Shown: one piece after another, positions 48,103-60,062 of the stretch
Layout of the letters: every line of letters starts with the position of its first letter
Numbering within the stretch: the stretch's first letter is position 1
Origin: Streptococcus troglodytae
Lineage (GTDB): Bacteria; Bacillota; Bacilli; Lactobacillales; Streptococcaceae
Direction of reading: 5' to 3'
DNA: 64,000 bases
Assembly (NCBI RefSeq): GCF_002355215.1
Contig: NZ_AP014612.1
Span: 2,033,875 to 2,097,874, forward strand
Program-made: the position numbers and the translations under genes
The notes under the pieces: generated by a model
What the model was told of the DNA's origin: nothing
What the model saw: the letters and a program-made list of their open reading frames with translations, nothing else
Databases searched by the model: none

Positions 48103-49350
48103 TTACTCTCCTTCTAAAAAATAAATAGATTGTAACTTAATGAGACTAGCTACTTTGACAATATCTTCTTTACTAACATTGTCAATTCTGTCAATCCATT
48201 CTTTCAGATCTAAACATTTATCCCCAAAAACACAATGATTATAATGCATTTCAATTCTATTTTTGGGATTGTCCTCAAATAATTGCATATTGTTTATTAA
48301 CATCTTTTTTGTTTGAAGTAATAAATGACTTGAAAACCGACCTAATTTTAAATCATTGAATTGCTTTGTTATCAACTGAAATATCTGCTGTCTTTTCTTA
48401 CTGTCAAAACCGGTGTAAACTTGAAGTAAACCCGTGTAAACATCAAAATAACTTCCAATATTATAAGCTAATCTTCTTTTTTCTCGAACTTCAGTAAATA
48501 ATTTAGAATGAGGAAAAACTCCCAAAAGACCATTAAAAACAAGTAGGGCATAGTAATCACCTTCCCCATAGGCTATAGGAAAATGATAGCCTAGTTGTAA
48601 AAGAGACTGTCGGTTTTCTTGCTGTTCAACTTTTTCCTGAACAATCTTCGAATACTCTTGTTGGTAATCAAAGGTCAATGTTTTTTGGCGATCTTCTAAA
48701 GGGAATTCTTCAATAGTTTGTAAAACTTGGTATTCATCGAAATCACCCAAAACAAAGATATCGATCTGATCTTCTTTTAACATTTTTTGAAATTCCTGAT
48801 ACGTTGTATAAGAATTTTCAGCGCTTACTAACTCTGCAGTAGCATATTTTGAATATTTTAGCACGTCATCTTTAAAAAAGAGTTTTTGTAACTCTAAGTG
48901 ACTGTAATAAAAAGAATCTTCCTTGTCAGATTGTAAATATCTCATTAAATTTTCTTTTTCAAGATCAAAACTTTTACTTTGATAATGCTCTACTGAAATG
49001 AGAGGTTCAAAAAGTGCCGCTCTTAAGAAATGGATAATTTCTCCTAAGATTGACTTTCCTTCCAAAATAAATTTATCAGATACAAAAGAAATATCTATAT
49101 CAACAATATGAACCTTTCCTTTTTTTGATATGCAGGTCGAAAACTGAGCGCCATATAAATTGGCCAACTTTTCTCTAAAAATTTGAGATGTTGGATAAAT
49201 ATTATTAGCAGTTGCAAGCATCTGAGCAACTAAAACACGACGAGCAAGCGTTTTACTATCTAATTCACCAGAAAAGCGAAAGGTAATATGATTCGTCTTA
49301 AATTGACTTGTTTTAAGTAAGTGTAACTGCACATCTTGGGCTAATTTCAT
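48103..49350 (-). CDS. ymfF: M16 peptidase-like protein YmfF
   Basis: 415 residues, insulinase fold (FRFSGELDSKTLARRVLVAQML; LLVFNGLLGVFPHSKLFTEVREKRRLAYNIGSYFDVYTGLLQVYTG, the R/Y-binding C-domain motif). The HxxEH zinc site is absent, so it is the inactive partner of the active YmfH. One base separates its stop from the ymfH start. The cluster ymfF-ymfH-rodZ-pgsA is conserved in Gram-positives. Confidence 0.9.
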   Translation of the reverse strand: MKLAQDVQLHLLKTSQFKTNHITFRFSGELDSKTLARRVLVAQMLATANNIYPTSQIFREKLANLYGAQFSTCISKKGKVHIVDIDISFVSDKFILEGKSILGEIIHFLRAALFEPLISVEHYQSKSFDLEKENLMRYLQSDKEDSFYYSHLELQKLFFKDDVLKYSKYATAELVSAENSYTTYQEFQKMLKEDQIDIFVLGDFDEYQVLQTIEEFPLEDRQKTLTFDYQQEYSKIVQEKVEQQENRQSLLQLGYHFPIAYGEGDYYALLVFNGLLGVFPHSKLFTEVREKRRLAYNIGSYFDVYTGLLQVYTGFDSKKRQQIFQLITKQFNDLKLGRFSSHLLLQTKKMLINNMQLFEDNPKNRIEMHYNHCVFGDKCLDLKEWIDRIDNVSKEDIVKVASLIKLQSIYFLEGE

Positions 49351-49394
49351 AGATCTTCCTTTAATTGGTTATTCCGTTCAATTATATCATTTTA

Positions 49395-49403
49395 TGCTAT
49401 AAT
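49395..49403 (+). promoter_or_regulatory. Extended -10 promoter of rlbA-recF
   Basis: TGCTATAAT, 25 bases before the start at 49429. No clear -35. Confidence 0.6.
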
Positions 49404-49428
49404 TATCTTAAGAGAAAGTTGAGGAATT

Positions 49429-49794
49429 ATGGAATATAAACTCTTTAGTGACTACATTACATTACAAGCCCTTTTGAAAAATTTGGGAATCATTCCAAGC
49501 GGAGGAGCCATAAAATCTTATTTGGCCAATACAGAAATCTTATTTAATGGTCAACCTGAGACACGTCGTGGTAAAAAACTTCGTCTAGGAGACCAAATTA
49601 GCATTCCAAATTTAGATATCTTTATTACTATTATTAAACCTTCTTCAAAAGAAAGGGATAACTACTTAAAAAATCTGGCTGAAAAAGAACGAGTAGCAGC
49701 TTTTGTCAAAAAACTCAACAAATTGAAAAAACAACAAAACAAACAGAAAACAAGTACCAAACCTAAAAAAACTATTAAATTTCCTGGCACTTAA
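49429..49794 (+). CDS. S4-domain RNA-binding protein (YaaA/RlbA)
   Basis: 121 residues: [61 protein letters not shown] is the S4-like RNA-binding fold of YaaA, followed by a Lys-rich tail. In Firmicutes it precedes recF near the origin, as here, two bases before recF. Confidence 0.88.
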   Translation: MEYKLFSDYITLQALLKNLGIIPSGGAIKSYLANTEILFNGQPETRRGKKLRLGDQISIPNLDIFITIIKPSSKERDNYLKNLAEKERVAAFVKKLNKLKKQQNKQKTSTKPKKTIKFPGT

Positions 49795-49796
49795 TT

Positions 49797-50888
49797 ATGT
49801 GGATAGAAAAAATTAATTTAAAACATTATCGCAATTATAAAGCTATTGAATCTGAGTTTTCCCCAAGTCTTAATGTTTTTGTGGGACAAAATGCTCAAGG
49901 AAAAACCAATTTCCTAGAGGCTATTTATTTTTTATCTCTAACCCGCAGTCATCGAACGCGATCTGACAAAGAACTTATTCAATTTGGTCAAAAAGAATTA
50001 AATGTATCTGGCCTTCTTAATCGTGTCAATGGCAAAGTTCCTCTAGAAATCAATTTATCTAATAAGGGCCGAACAACAAAAATAAATTATCTCAAACAAC
50101 CTAAACTTTCAGACTATATTGGAACAATGACTGTTGTTCTCTTTGCTCCAGAAGATCTACAACTAATAAAGGGCTCCCCAAGTCTTAGAAGAAAGTTCAT
50201 CGACATTGATTTAGGACAAATCAAGCCTATTTACTTAGCTGATTTATCAAATTACAATCATGTTCTTAAACAACGAAATACCTATTTAAAATCAAAGAAG
50301 AAGGTTGATAATGATTTTCTTTTTGTTCTAGATGAACAATTGGTAGATTATGGTAGTAAGGTTATTGAGCATCGCCTTGATTTTATCCAAAATTTAACTA
50401 AAGAAGCTGATAAATATCATTTCTCTATTTCAAATCAAGAGGAACATTTAAAAATTTCCTACCTTTCTTCTGTTAAATTTGATCATAAAAAAGATATTCG
50501 TGATAATTTTTTAAACCTGCTACAAAAAAATCGGCAGGGTGATATTTTCAAAAAGAACACCAGTGTTGGCCCTCACCGCGATGATTTAGCCTTTTTCATC
50601 AATCAAATGAACGCTAGCTTTGGTAGTCAAGGACAACATCGCAGCCTTATTTTATCTTTAAAGCTGGCTGAGATTGAACTCATAAAAACAGTCACTGGGG
50701 ATTACCCTATTCTCTTGCTAGATGATGTCATGAGTGAACTTGATAATTATAGACAAATCAAACTTTTAGAAGGCATCAAAGATAATGTTCAAACCTTTAT
50801 AACAACAACTAGCCTTGAACATCTTCAGCAACTTCCTAAGAAACTAAAGTTATTTACTATCAACCACGGAAAAGTACTATCAGAATAA
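49797..50888 (+). CDS. recF: DNA replication and repair protein RecF
   Basis: 363 residues: N-terminal [54 protein letters not shown] with Walker A GQNAQGKT (about 30-37), the ABC-type signature [19 protein letters not shown] (about 278-296) and Walker [15 protein letters not shown] (about 303-316). It loads RecA at single-strand gaps. It is coupled to rlbA (2-base spacing). Confidence 0.97.
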   Translation: MWIEKINLKHYRNYKAIESEFSPSLNVFVGQNAQGKTNFLEAIYFLSLTRSHRTRSDKELIQFGQKELNVSGLLNRVNGKVPLEINLSNKGRTTKINYLKQPKLSDYIGTMTVVLFAPEDLQLIKGSPSLRRKFIDIDLGQIKPIYLADLSNYNHVLKQRNTYLKSKKKVDNDFLFVLDEQLVDYGSKVIEHRLDFIQNLTKEADKYHFSISNQEEHLKISYLSSVKFDHKKDIRDNFLNLLQKNRQGDIFKKNTSVGPHRDDLAFFINQMNASFGSQGQHRSLILSLKLAEIELIKTVTGDYPILLLDDVMSELDNYRQIKLLEGIKDNVQTFITTTSLEHLQQLPKKLKLFTINHGKVLSE

Positions 50889-50901
50889 TTGTAAAACTAC
50901 T

Positions 50902-50937
50902 GACAACGTCCTTTACTCTATAGTAAAAGATGTTGTC
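50902..50937 (+). terminator. Hairpin after recF
   Basis: GACAACGTC-TTTACT and AGTAAA-GATGTTGTC form a long imperfect stem, but no T run follows, so termination is uncertain. Confidence 0.5.
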
Positions 50938-51005
50938 AATAAATATGTCCTAATGCTTTTAAATAAGCTATCTCTTAATAAAGATATTGTAAATGTATTC
51001 TTGAC

Positions 51006-51042
51006 AGTAAAAAACTAAACAGTTTTGTTTTAGTTTTTTACT
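51006..51042 (-). terminator. Terminator of guaB
   Basis: AGTAAAAAACTAAA (51006-51019) pairs with TTTAGTTTTTTACT (51029-51042). It lies just past the guaB stop at 51050, on the minus strand. Confidence 0.75.
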
Positions 51043-51049
51043 TAAAATA

Positions 51050-52561
<1,512 letters not shown>

Positions 52562-52694
52562 CTACTGGCCTTTTTATTGTTACTATAATAACACGCTAAA
52601 ATCATTTGTCAATGAATTCTAGAAAATTTCAAAAAAGAAAAAGAACAGAAGTTAATTTAACATTAGTCTTTTGTTCTCTCCTAAATGGTCTATT

Positions 52695-53728
<1,034 letters not shown>

Positions 53729-53746
53729 CTAGAAATACGATTACTT

Positions 53747-53755
53747 CATTATAAC
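53747..53755 (-). promoter_or_regulatory. Extended -10 promoter of trpS
   Basis: TGTTATAAT on the minus strand, about 30 bases before the trpS start. No T-box leader fits in this short gap. Confidence 0.6.
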
Positions 53756-53759
53756 ACAA

Positions 53760-54040
53760 TTCTTAACATCAAACAGAACAAACAAAATTAATAAGTTTGA
53801 GATAAGCATATATAACTACCTTGCAACCACTTACAAACACCTACATCTTTTGTGGAAAATTACATAAGTACAATCAACTATACTAAGTAGAGTTCTCCTG
53901 TTCTCTTTGTCAAACAATACGATAATGTCAACAGTACCAGTACCTCAAAAACATGTCATTTCTAATCAGCTTTTGAAGAACAGACTAATCCTAACTAAGT
54001 GGATAATTTTTAACTGAACTTTGAAATAAGAGAGTACTGT
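53760..54040. other. Divergent intergenic region between trpS and the ABC-F gene
   Basis: AT-rich, no convincing gene. A single DnaA-box-like TGTGGAAAA lies at 53851. Confidence 0.45.
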
Positions 54041-54069
54041 TTGAAAAATCAAGGCTTTTCTTGTAAAAT
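54041..54069 (+). promoter_or_regulatory. Promoter of the ABC-F gene
   Basis: TTGAAA and TAAAAT with a 17-base spacer, 30 bases before the TTG start. Confidence 0.7.
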
Positions 54070-54098
54070 GAAATAGTATTAAAAGATGAGGTGGAAAA

Positions 54099-55718
54099 TT
54101 GCTAACTGTATCAGATATTTCGCTGCGATTCAGCGATCGTAAACTTTTTGATGATGTCAATATTAAATTTACAGCGGGAAATACTTATGGGTTGATTGGT
54201 GCTAATGGTGCTGGAAAATCAACTTTCTTAAAAATCCTATCAGGTGATATTGAACCTACCACAGGCTATGTTTCTCTTGGTCCAGAGGAACGCTTATCTG
54301 TTTTACGTCAAAATCATTTTGATTACGAAGAAGAACGCGCTATTGATGTTGTTATTATGGGCAACCAAGAACTCTATAATATCATGAAAGAAAAAGATGC
54401 TATTTATATGAAGCCTGATTTTTCAGATGAGGATGGTGTTCGCGCCGCTGAACTTGAAGGTCAGTTTGCGGAATTAAATGGCTGGGAAGCTGAAAGTGAA
54501 GCTTCTCAGCTCTTGCAAAATTTGAATATTCCTGAAGAACTTCACTATCAAAACATGAGTGAGCTCACTAACGGTGATAAAGTTAAAGTTTTACTTGCTA
54601 AAGCACTTTTTGGTAAACCAGATGTTCTTTTACTAGATGAACCTACCAATGGTTTAGATATCCAATCTATCAATTGGTTAGAGGATTTCTTAATAGACTT
54701 TGAAAATACTGTTATTGTAGTCTCTCACGACCGTCATTTTCTCAATAAAGTCTGCACTCATATGGCTGATCTAGATTTTGGAAAAATTAAACTCTATGTG
54801 GGTAATTATGATTTTTGGAAAGAATCTTCTGAACTAGCAGCAAAACTTCAAGCTGACCGTAATGCTAAAGCAGAAGAAAAAATCAAAGAATTACAAGAAT
54901 TTGTTGCCCGTTTTTCAGCCAATGCTTCTAAATCAAAACAAGCAACTTCTCGTAAAAAAATGCTTGATAAAATTGAATTAGAAGAAATTGTACCCTCAAG
55001 CCGTAAATATCCCTTTATTAAGTTTAAAGCAGAACGTGAAATTGGAAATGATCTTTTAACAGTAGAAAACCTTTCAGTTAAAATTGATGGTGAAACCATT
55101 CTTGACAATATCAGTTTTACTTTAAATTCTGGAGATAAAACTGCTATTATTGGCCAAAATGACATTCAGTCAACAGCTCTCATTCGTGCACTTATGGGAG
55201 ATATTGACTATGAAGGTACCATTAAATGGGGTGTTACAACAAGTCAATCCTATCTTCCTAAAGACAATACAAATGATTTTGCGAGTGGAGAATCTATTCT
55301 TGAATGGCTCCGTCAGTTTGCAAGTAAAGAAGAAGATGATAATACTTTTCTTCGTGGGTTCTTGGGTCGTATGCTTTTTTCTGGTGATGAGGTTAACAAG
55401 TCTGTCAGTGTCCTATCAGGTGGCGAAAAAGTGCGCGTGATGTTAGCTAAACTTATGCTCCTCAAATCCAATGTACTGGTACTCGACGATCCAACTAATC
55501 ACTTAGACTTAGAGTCTATCTCAAGCTTAAATGATGGACTTAAAGATTTCAAAGAATCTATTATTTTTGCTAGTCATGATCATGAATTTATTCAAACATT
55601 AGCAAATCATATTTTGGTTATCTCTAAAAATGGTGTCATTGATCGTATTGACGAGACTTATGATGAATTTCTTGAAAATGAAGAAGTTCAGGCTAAAGTA
55701 GCACAACTCTGGCAATAA
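54099..55718 (+). CDS. ABC-F family ATPase (YkpA/YbiT-like)
   Basis: 539 residues, two nucleotide-binding domains and no membrane domain, so a ribosome-associated ABC-F protein. Domain 1: Walker A GANGAGKST (about 34-42), Walker B LLLDEPTNGLD. The inter-domain linker is at about 240-310. Domain 2: signature LSGGEKVR and LVLDDPTNHLD are intact, but its Walker A reads GQNDIQST in place of GxxGxGK(S/T). This degeneracy recurs in this Firmicutes subgroup as I recall it. The start is TTG after GAGGTGG. Confidence 0.85.
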   Translation: MLTVSDISLRFSDRKLFDDVNIKFTAGNTYGLIGANGAGKSTFLKILSGDIEPTTGYVSLGPEERLSVLRQNHFDYEEERAIDVVIMGNQELYNIMKEKDAIYMKPDFSDEDGVRAAELEGQFAELNGWEAESEASQLLQNLNIPEELHYQNMSELTNGDKVKVLLAKALFGKPDVLLLDEPTNGLDIQSINWLEDFLIDFENTVIVVSHDRHFLNKVCTHMADLDFGKIKLYVGNYDFWKESSELAAKLQADRNAKAEEKIKELQEFVARFSANASKSKQATSRKKMLDKIELEEIVPSSRKYPFIKFKAEREIGNDLLTVENLSVKIDGETILDNISFTLNSGDKTAIIGQNDIQSTALIRALMGDIDYEGTIKWGVTTSQSYLPKDNTNDFASGESILEWLRQFASKEEDDNTFLRGFLGRMLFSGDEVNKSVSVLSGGEKVRVMLAKLMLLKSNVLVLDDPTNHLDLESISSLNDGLKDFKESIIFASHDHEFIQTLANHILVISKNGVIDRIDETYDEFLENEEVQAKVAQLWQ

Positions 55719-55744
55719 AAAGCGGAAACGCTTTTTATTTTTAC
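55717..55744 (+). terminator. Terminator of the ABC-F gene
   Basis: AAAAAGCG-GAAA-CGCTTTTT followed by ATTTTT, a short stem with a stable GNRA-type loop. Confidence 0.85.
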
Positions 55745-55758
55745 ATTTTAAAATTGCT

Positions 55759-58338
55759 ATGAAAATTTTTATAAAAAAACACCAACAAAGTATTCTTCAC
55801 TATAGTCTTAGTTTTCTGTTACCAAGTTTTATAATGTTTCTTGTTCTATTCTCCAAAAATATTTATTGGGGGAGTAGCACAACTATTTTAGCTAGTGATG
55901 GTTTTCATCAATATGTGATTTTTGATATTCTTTTTCGTAATATTCTCCATGGAACAGACAGTCTGTTTTACTCTTTTAAGGCTGGTCTTGGTTTTAATGT
56001 TTTTGCTCTGACAAGTTATTACTTGGGAAGTTTTTTAACACCTTTTACTTACTTTTTTAATGTAAAAAATATGGCAGATGCTTTTTATCTCTTCACTTTA
56101 ATCAAATTTGGTCTAATTGGTTTATCTGCTTTTTACAGTCTTGGTCAAATTTATGCTAAAATCTCTAAATTACTCGTTTTGATGCTGTCAACATCTTATG
56201 CTTTAATGAGCTTTACTAGCAGTCAGTTAGAATTAAACAATTGGTTAGATATTTTTATCCTGCTACCACTTATTATGCTTGGTTTGCAACATTTAATAGA
56301 AAAGAAGGGGATTTTTCTTTATTTTCTAACTCTTACTTGTTTATTTATTCAAAATTACTATTTTGGTTTCATGGCAGCTATTTTCTTAACCTTTTGGTTC
56401 TTTACACAAGTATCATGGGATATTAGAAAAAGACTGAAACGATTAAGTGATTTCGTGCTCGTATCCATTTTTGCGACGCTGACAAGTGCTTTCATGCTGC
56501 TTCCAACATTTCTTGATTTAAAGAGTCATGGTGAAAAAATAGCAAACCATTTTGATTGCTTATCATCAGACATCTGGTATTTCGATTTTTTTGTTAAAAA
56601 TCTTCTTGGCAGTTACGATACGACAAAATATGGCTCTATTCCAACGATTTATGCTGGATTACTTCCTTTAGTCTTTGCTATTATCTTTTTCTTTGTTAAA
56701 TCTATAAAATGGCAGGTTAAAGTAGCTTATTTTCTTTTATTGACTATTATTATTGCAAGTTTTAACTTTCAACCACTTGATTTATTTTGGCAAGGGATGC
56801 ATTCACCCAATATGTTTTTGCATCGTTATTCTTGGGTTTTCTCCCTAATTATTGTCATAATGTCAGCTGAAACGTTAACTCGAATAAGGGATATAAAATT
56901 GAAAAATTTTTATCCAGCCTTTACTTTCTTGGGAGTAGGATTTTTAGCAACTTTTTTATTCAAAGATTATTATGATTATCTGACACATGTTAACTTTATA
57001 TTAACAACTATCTTTTTAGTTAGTTATTTTATTATTCTTTTTATCTTTTTTAATCGATTAATTTCTTATAAAGTTATTATTTCCTTTACACTTATCTTTA
57101 CAAGTTTTGAAATAGCTTTAAATACTTTTTATCAAATTGAAGGCATCCAAACTGACTGGAATTTCCCTTCAAAAGATGTTTATGAAGATAGTGTAAAGGA
57201 AATTGACAACTATGTTAAGAAAACTAAAAAAGATAACTTAGAATTCTTTCGAACAGAAAAACAAATTCCCCAAACTTACAATGATGGTATGAAATTTAAT
57301 TATAATAGCATTTCTCAATTCTCATCTGTCAAAAATAACTTATCGGCACAATTATTGAATTCTCTAGGCTACTATTCACAAGGAAATCATTCTACCATTA
57401 GTTATCCTAATAATACTATTTTGATGGATAGTCTTTTTTCAATTAAATACAATATTAGTAATCAAAATCCTCATAAATTTGGATTCCATTTAAAACAGAA
57501 AAATAATAAATTACAATTTTACAAAAATTCTTACTCTCTTCCTTTAGCTCTTATGTCAAATAAGATTTACAAAGATGTCAATTTTGATTCTTATCCCCTT
57601 GATAATCAACAAAAATTTGTTAATGAATTGACAGATCTAAATCTTACACTTTTTAAAGAAATCCCTATTATTTCAAGTGTCGGAATGCAAGTTTTAGACA
57701 ATCGTGTTACTATTAATGATTCAAAAGGAAATAAAGCAAAAGTTTACTATACTGTAAAGTGTCCTGCAAATAGTCAACTTTATATCAGCCTTCCTAACTT
57801 GACAGTTAATAATAAAGACGAAAATGTCTTTATAACAACTAACAAGCAGACAAGTTCTTATATCATGGATGAAAGTTATCATCTTTTTAATTTAGGAAAT
57901 TATAAAAAAACTCAAACATTAATATTTAAGCTTAGTTTTCCAAAAAATAAAACGGTTAGTTATGATTTACCACATATTTATGCTCTCGATTTAAATGCCT
58001 ATAAAAAAAGTATAAAACAATTAAAAAGTCAAACTGTTAAAACTACAACTAAGAAAAACAAAATTTTTACTACCTATATTGCCAAAAAGAGAACATCTTT
58101 GATTTACACTTTACCATATGATAAAGGTTGGTCTGCTAAACAAAACGGAAAAGCAATTAAAATATCTAAAGCACAAAATGGACTAATGAAAATTGATGTT
58201 TCTAAAGGTAGTGGGAAGATTATAATGACTTTTGTACCTCAAGGGCTATATCAAGGAATTCTTCTTACCTGTCTAGGTATCCTTCTCTTTGTATTTTACC
58301 AATTTTCTTACAATAAAACTTTTAAAAATTTAATTTAA
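55759..58338 (+). CDS. YfhO-family membrane protein
   Basis: 859 residues: about 13 membrane segments in the first 480 residues, including SDGFHQYVIFDILFRNILHGTDSLFYSFKAGLGFN, the YfhO start. A soluble C-terminal half follows, then a final helix at the very end. In other Gram-positives YfhO proteins glycosylate lipoteichoic acid or surface polymers; the role here is inferred only from family. No ribosome binding site is evident before the ATG, so translation may be weak or start elsewhere. Confidence 0.85.
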   Translation: MKIFIKKHQQSILHYSLSFLLPSFIMFLVLFSKNIYWGSSTTILASDGFHQYVIFDILFRNILHGTDSLFYSFKAGLGFNVFALTSYYLGSFLTPFTYFFNVKNMADAFYLFTLIKFGLIGLSAFYSLGQIYAKISKLLVLMLSTSYALMSFTSSQLELNNWLDIFILLPLIMLGLQHLIEKKGIFLYFLTLTCLFIQNYYFGFMAAIFLTFWFFTQVSWDIRKRLKRLSDFVLVSIFATLTSAFMLLPTFLDLKSHGEKIANHFDCLSSDIWYFDFFVKNLLGSYDTTKYGSIPTIYAGLLPLVFAIIFFFVKSIKWQVKVAYFLLLTIIIASFNFQPLDLFWQGMHSPNMFLHRYSWVFSLIIVIMSAETLTRIRDIKLKNFYPAFTFLGVGFLATFLFKDYYDYLTHVNFILTTIFLVSYFIILFIFFNRLISYKVIISFTLIFTSFEIALNTFYQIEGIQTDWNFPSKDVYEDSVKEIDNYVKKTKKDNLEFFRTEKQIPQTYNDGMKFNYNSISQFSSVKNNLSAQLLNSLGYYSQGNHSTISYPNNTILMDSLFSIKYNISNQNPHKFGFHLKQKNNKLQFYKNSYSLPLALMSNKIYKDVNFDSYPLDNQQKFVNELTDLNLTLFKEIPIISSVGMQVLDNRVTINDSKGNKAKVYYTVKCPANSQLYISLPNLTVNNKDENVFITTNKQTSSYIMDESYHLFNLGNYKKTQTLIFKLSFPKNKTVSYDLPHIYALDLNAYKKSIKQLKSQTVKTTTKKNKIFTTYIAKKRTSLIYTLPYDKGWSAKQNGKAIKISKAQNGLMKIDVSKGSGKIIMTFVPQGLYQGILLTCLGILLFVFYQFSYNKTFKNLI

Positions 58339-58474
58339 AATAATTGATCAGAACATAAATAAGACCTCTCATACTTTATAAAACAGTCAATTTTACAAAA
58401 AGAGGAAACAATAAAAGTCTTAGAAGTATTGATATATCAGTGTTTCTAGGAGTTTTTTTATCTTGAAAAGAAAA

Positions 58475-58513
58475 AGATTGAAGAAAAAATCCAATGGATC
58501 TTTTCTTCAATCT
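58475..58513 (-). terminator. Terminator of the tRNA-Glu/tRNA-Asn transcript
   Basis: AGATTGAAGAAAA and TTTTCTTCAATCT form a long stem; the minus strand continues TTTTTCTTTTC. It could also end the convergent yfhO transcript. Confidence 0.75.
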
Positions 58514-58549
58514 AAAATCCCATATTATTACGAGATTAGTGTCTTATCA

Positions 58550-58623
58550 CTCCGGCAGTAGGACTCGAACCTACGACATCATGATTAACAGTCATGCGCT
58601 ACTACCAACTGAGCTATGCCGGA
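58550..58623 (-). tRNA. tRNA-Asn (GTT)
   Basis: On the minus strand a full cloverleaf: acceptor TCCGGCA with TGCCGGA, D arm GCTCAGTTGGTAGTAGC, anticodon arm CATGACTGTTAATCATG with anticodon GTT, T arm GTAGGTTCGAGTCCTAC. No CCA is encoded. Confidence 0.97.
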
Positions 58624-58628
58624 ATATA

Positions 58629-58700
58629 TAGTCCGTACGGGATTCGAACCCGTGTTACCGCCGTGAAAAGGCGGTGTCTTAACCCCTTGACCAACGGACC
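58629..58700 (-). tRNA. tRNA-Glu (TTC)
   Basis: Minus-strand cloverleaf: acceptor GGTCCGT with ACGGACT, anticodon arm CCGCCTTTTCACGGCGG with anticodon TTC, T arm CACGGGTTCGAATCCCGTG. Five bases separate it from tRNA-Asn in the same transcript. Confidence 0.97.
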
Positions 58701-58726
58701 ATAAATGTTTCATCAACACTCTTATT

Positions 58727-58754
58727 ATTATAACAAATATCTTTTATTTGTCTA
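58727..58754 (-). promoter_or_regulatory. Promoter of the tRNA-Glu/tRNA-Asn unit
   Basis: On the minus strand TAGACA and TATAAT are 16 bases apart, with an extended -10 TG. The IS element begins 30 bases upstream and so does not cut it. Confidence 0.6.
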
Positions 58755-58783
58755 GCTTTTTTTCAAAAAATTATAACTAAAAA

Positions 58784-59895
58784 TGAACATTTGTCAATGA
58801 TGTGAGACCTAGCTCCCAAAAAAGAAGAAACCTTGATATGATAAGAGTACCACCCACTCATCAAAAAGGAATCTTCTCATGACTAGTATACCACAACCCC
58901 TTCGTTATTTGCCACACACCCTTGATACTCGCTACCATGCTGTCAAAACCTATCGTGGTGGCGCTTCTGTTGCTTTCATCTGCCGACGCTATAAGGTCTC
59001 TAAAGCTTCCCTTATGAGGTGGAACAAACGATTTGACGGAACCAAAGCCTCTCTTCAAGACAAATCTCACAGACCTCTGACACCCCATCCCAAGGCTCAT
59101 ACAGAACAAGAAATAGCCTGGATAAAAAACTGTATTCGAAGAAACCCCCATGCCACTCTCATTGAAATCTTCTACAAGCTCAAATTAAATAAGGGCTATG
59201 ACAGGCATCCCTGCTCACTCTTTCGGATCTTGAGAAAACTAGACTTCTTCAAACCTGCTAAAGCAAAGACCAAACCCTATATTCCAAAGCCTTACGATAC
59301 ACCAACAAAACTCGGTATCAAGTGGCAGATGGCTGTCAAATACGTGCCAAAAGACTGCTATACTGGGGCAATGCCTGATAAATTCTACCAATACACCATC
59401 ATTGACGAGGCCAGTCGAGAACGCTTCATCTTCCCTTTCAAGGAACAATCTTCTCATTCCACCATCCAATTTGTCAAAATGGCCATCCGACACTTTGGCT
59501 ACAAGCCGAAAATCATACAAACGGACAATGGCTTCGAGTTTACCCATTTCAAGGAAAATAAACACGTTCACCCTCTGGATATTCTCTGTCGTGAACTAAG
59601 CATTGAACACAAACTCATCCGACCTAGAACTCCCAGACACAACGGTAAGGTTGAACGAAGCCACAGAAACGACAATAGACGATTCTACCAGCACTTACAA
59701 TTTTATTCTTATGACGACCTCATCAAACAGATGAAACGCTACCTCTACACTTCAAACAGACTACCCATGCAGACTCTGGGCTGGAAATCTCCTATCGACA
59801 TGCGAAAAGTCCTATCAGGAGCTAGCTCCTGATAGGCTAGCAAAAAGCTAGTCAGGTTTTATCTTTTTTGGTCTCACATCATTGACAAATGTTCA
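58784..59895 (+). mobile_element. IS481-type insertion sequence, apparently complete
   Basis: Perfect terminal inverted repeats of 26 bases: 58784-58809 (TGAACATTTGTCAATGATGT...) and 59870-59895. It encloses one intact transposase gene and is about 1112 bases long. Runs of A flank both ends, compatible with a short target duplication but too simple to prove one. It lies between the tRNA-Glu/Asn unit and tRNA-Arg without breaking either. Confidence 0.9.
58879..59832 (+). CDS. IS481-type DDE transposase
   Basis: 317 residues. N-terminal helix-turn-helix (RYHAVKTYRGGASVAFICRRYKVSKASLMRWNKRF, about 18-52), then a DDE catalytic core: YTIIDEASRERF (first Asp, about 174), IIQTDNGFEF (second Asp, about 215), and HNGKVERSHR (Glu, about 260). 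Nothing interrupts the frame, so it may be active. Confidence 0.92.
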   Translation: MTSIPQPLRYLPHTLDTRYHAVKTYRGGASVAFICRRYKVSKASLMRWNKRFDGTKASLQDKSHRPLTPHPKAHTEQEIAWIKNCIRRNPHATLIEIFYKLKLNKGYDRHPCSLFRILRKLDFFKPAKAKTKPYIPKPYDTPTKLGIKWQMAVKYVPKDCYTGAMPDKFYQYTIIDEASRERFIFPFKEQSSHSTIQFVKMAIRHFGYKPKIIQTDNGFEFTHFKENKHVHPLDILCRELSIEHKLIRPRTPRHNGKVERSHRNDNRRFYQHLQFYSYDDLIKQMKRYLYTSNRLPMQTLGWKSPIDMRKVLSGASS

Positions 59896-59925
59896 AAAAG
59901 TAACTCAAGGTTCTTTAAAATAGGA

Positions 59926-59955
59926 TTGACAGTCATCTATGAATTTTGTTAGAAT
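59926..59955 (+). promoter_or_regulatory. Promoter of tRNA-Arg
   Basis: TTGACA and TAGAAT with an 18-base spacer, about 14 bases before the mature tRNA end. It starts 30 bases past the IS end. Confidence 0.7.
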
Positions 59956-59968
59956 AATAGAGTTACGA

Positions 59969-60042
59969 GGTCTCATAGCTCAGCTGGATAGAGCATTCGC
60001 CTTCTAAGCGAACGGTCGCAGGTTCGAATCCTGCTGGGATCA
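59969..60042 (+). tRNA. tRNA-Arg (TCT)
   Basis: Cloverleaf: acceptor GGTCTCA with TGGGATC, D arm GCTCAGCTGGATAGAGC, anticodon arm TTCGCCTTCTAAGCGAA with anticodon TCT, T arm CGCAGGTTCGAATCCTGCT. No CCA is encoded. Confidence 0.95.
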
Positions 60043-60062
60043 AAAAAGTCTTTTAATCTCAT

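Noticed and set aside
53851..53859. Single DnaA-box-like 9-mer upstream of the ABC-F gene
   Set aside because: One isolated copy in AT-rich DNA is not enough to claim function.
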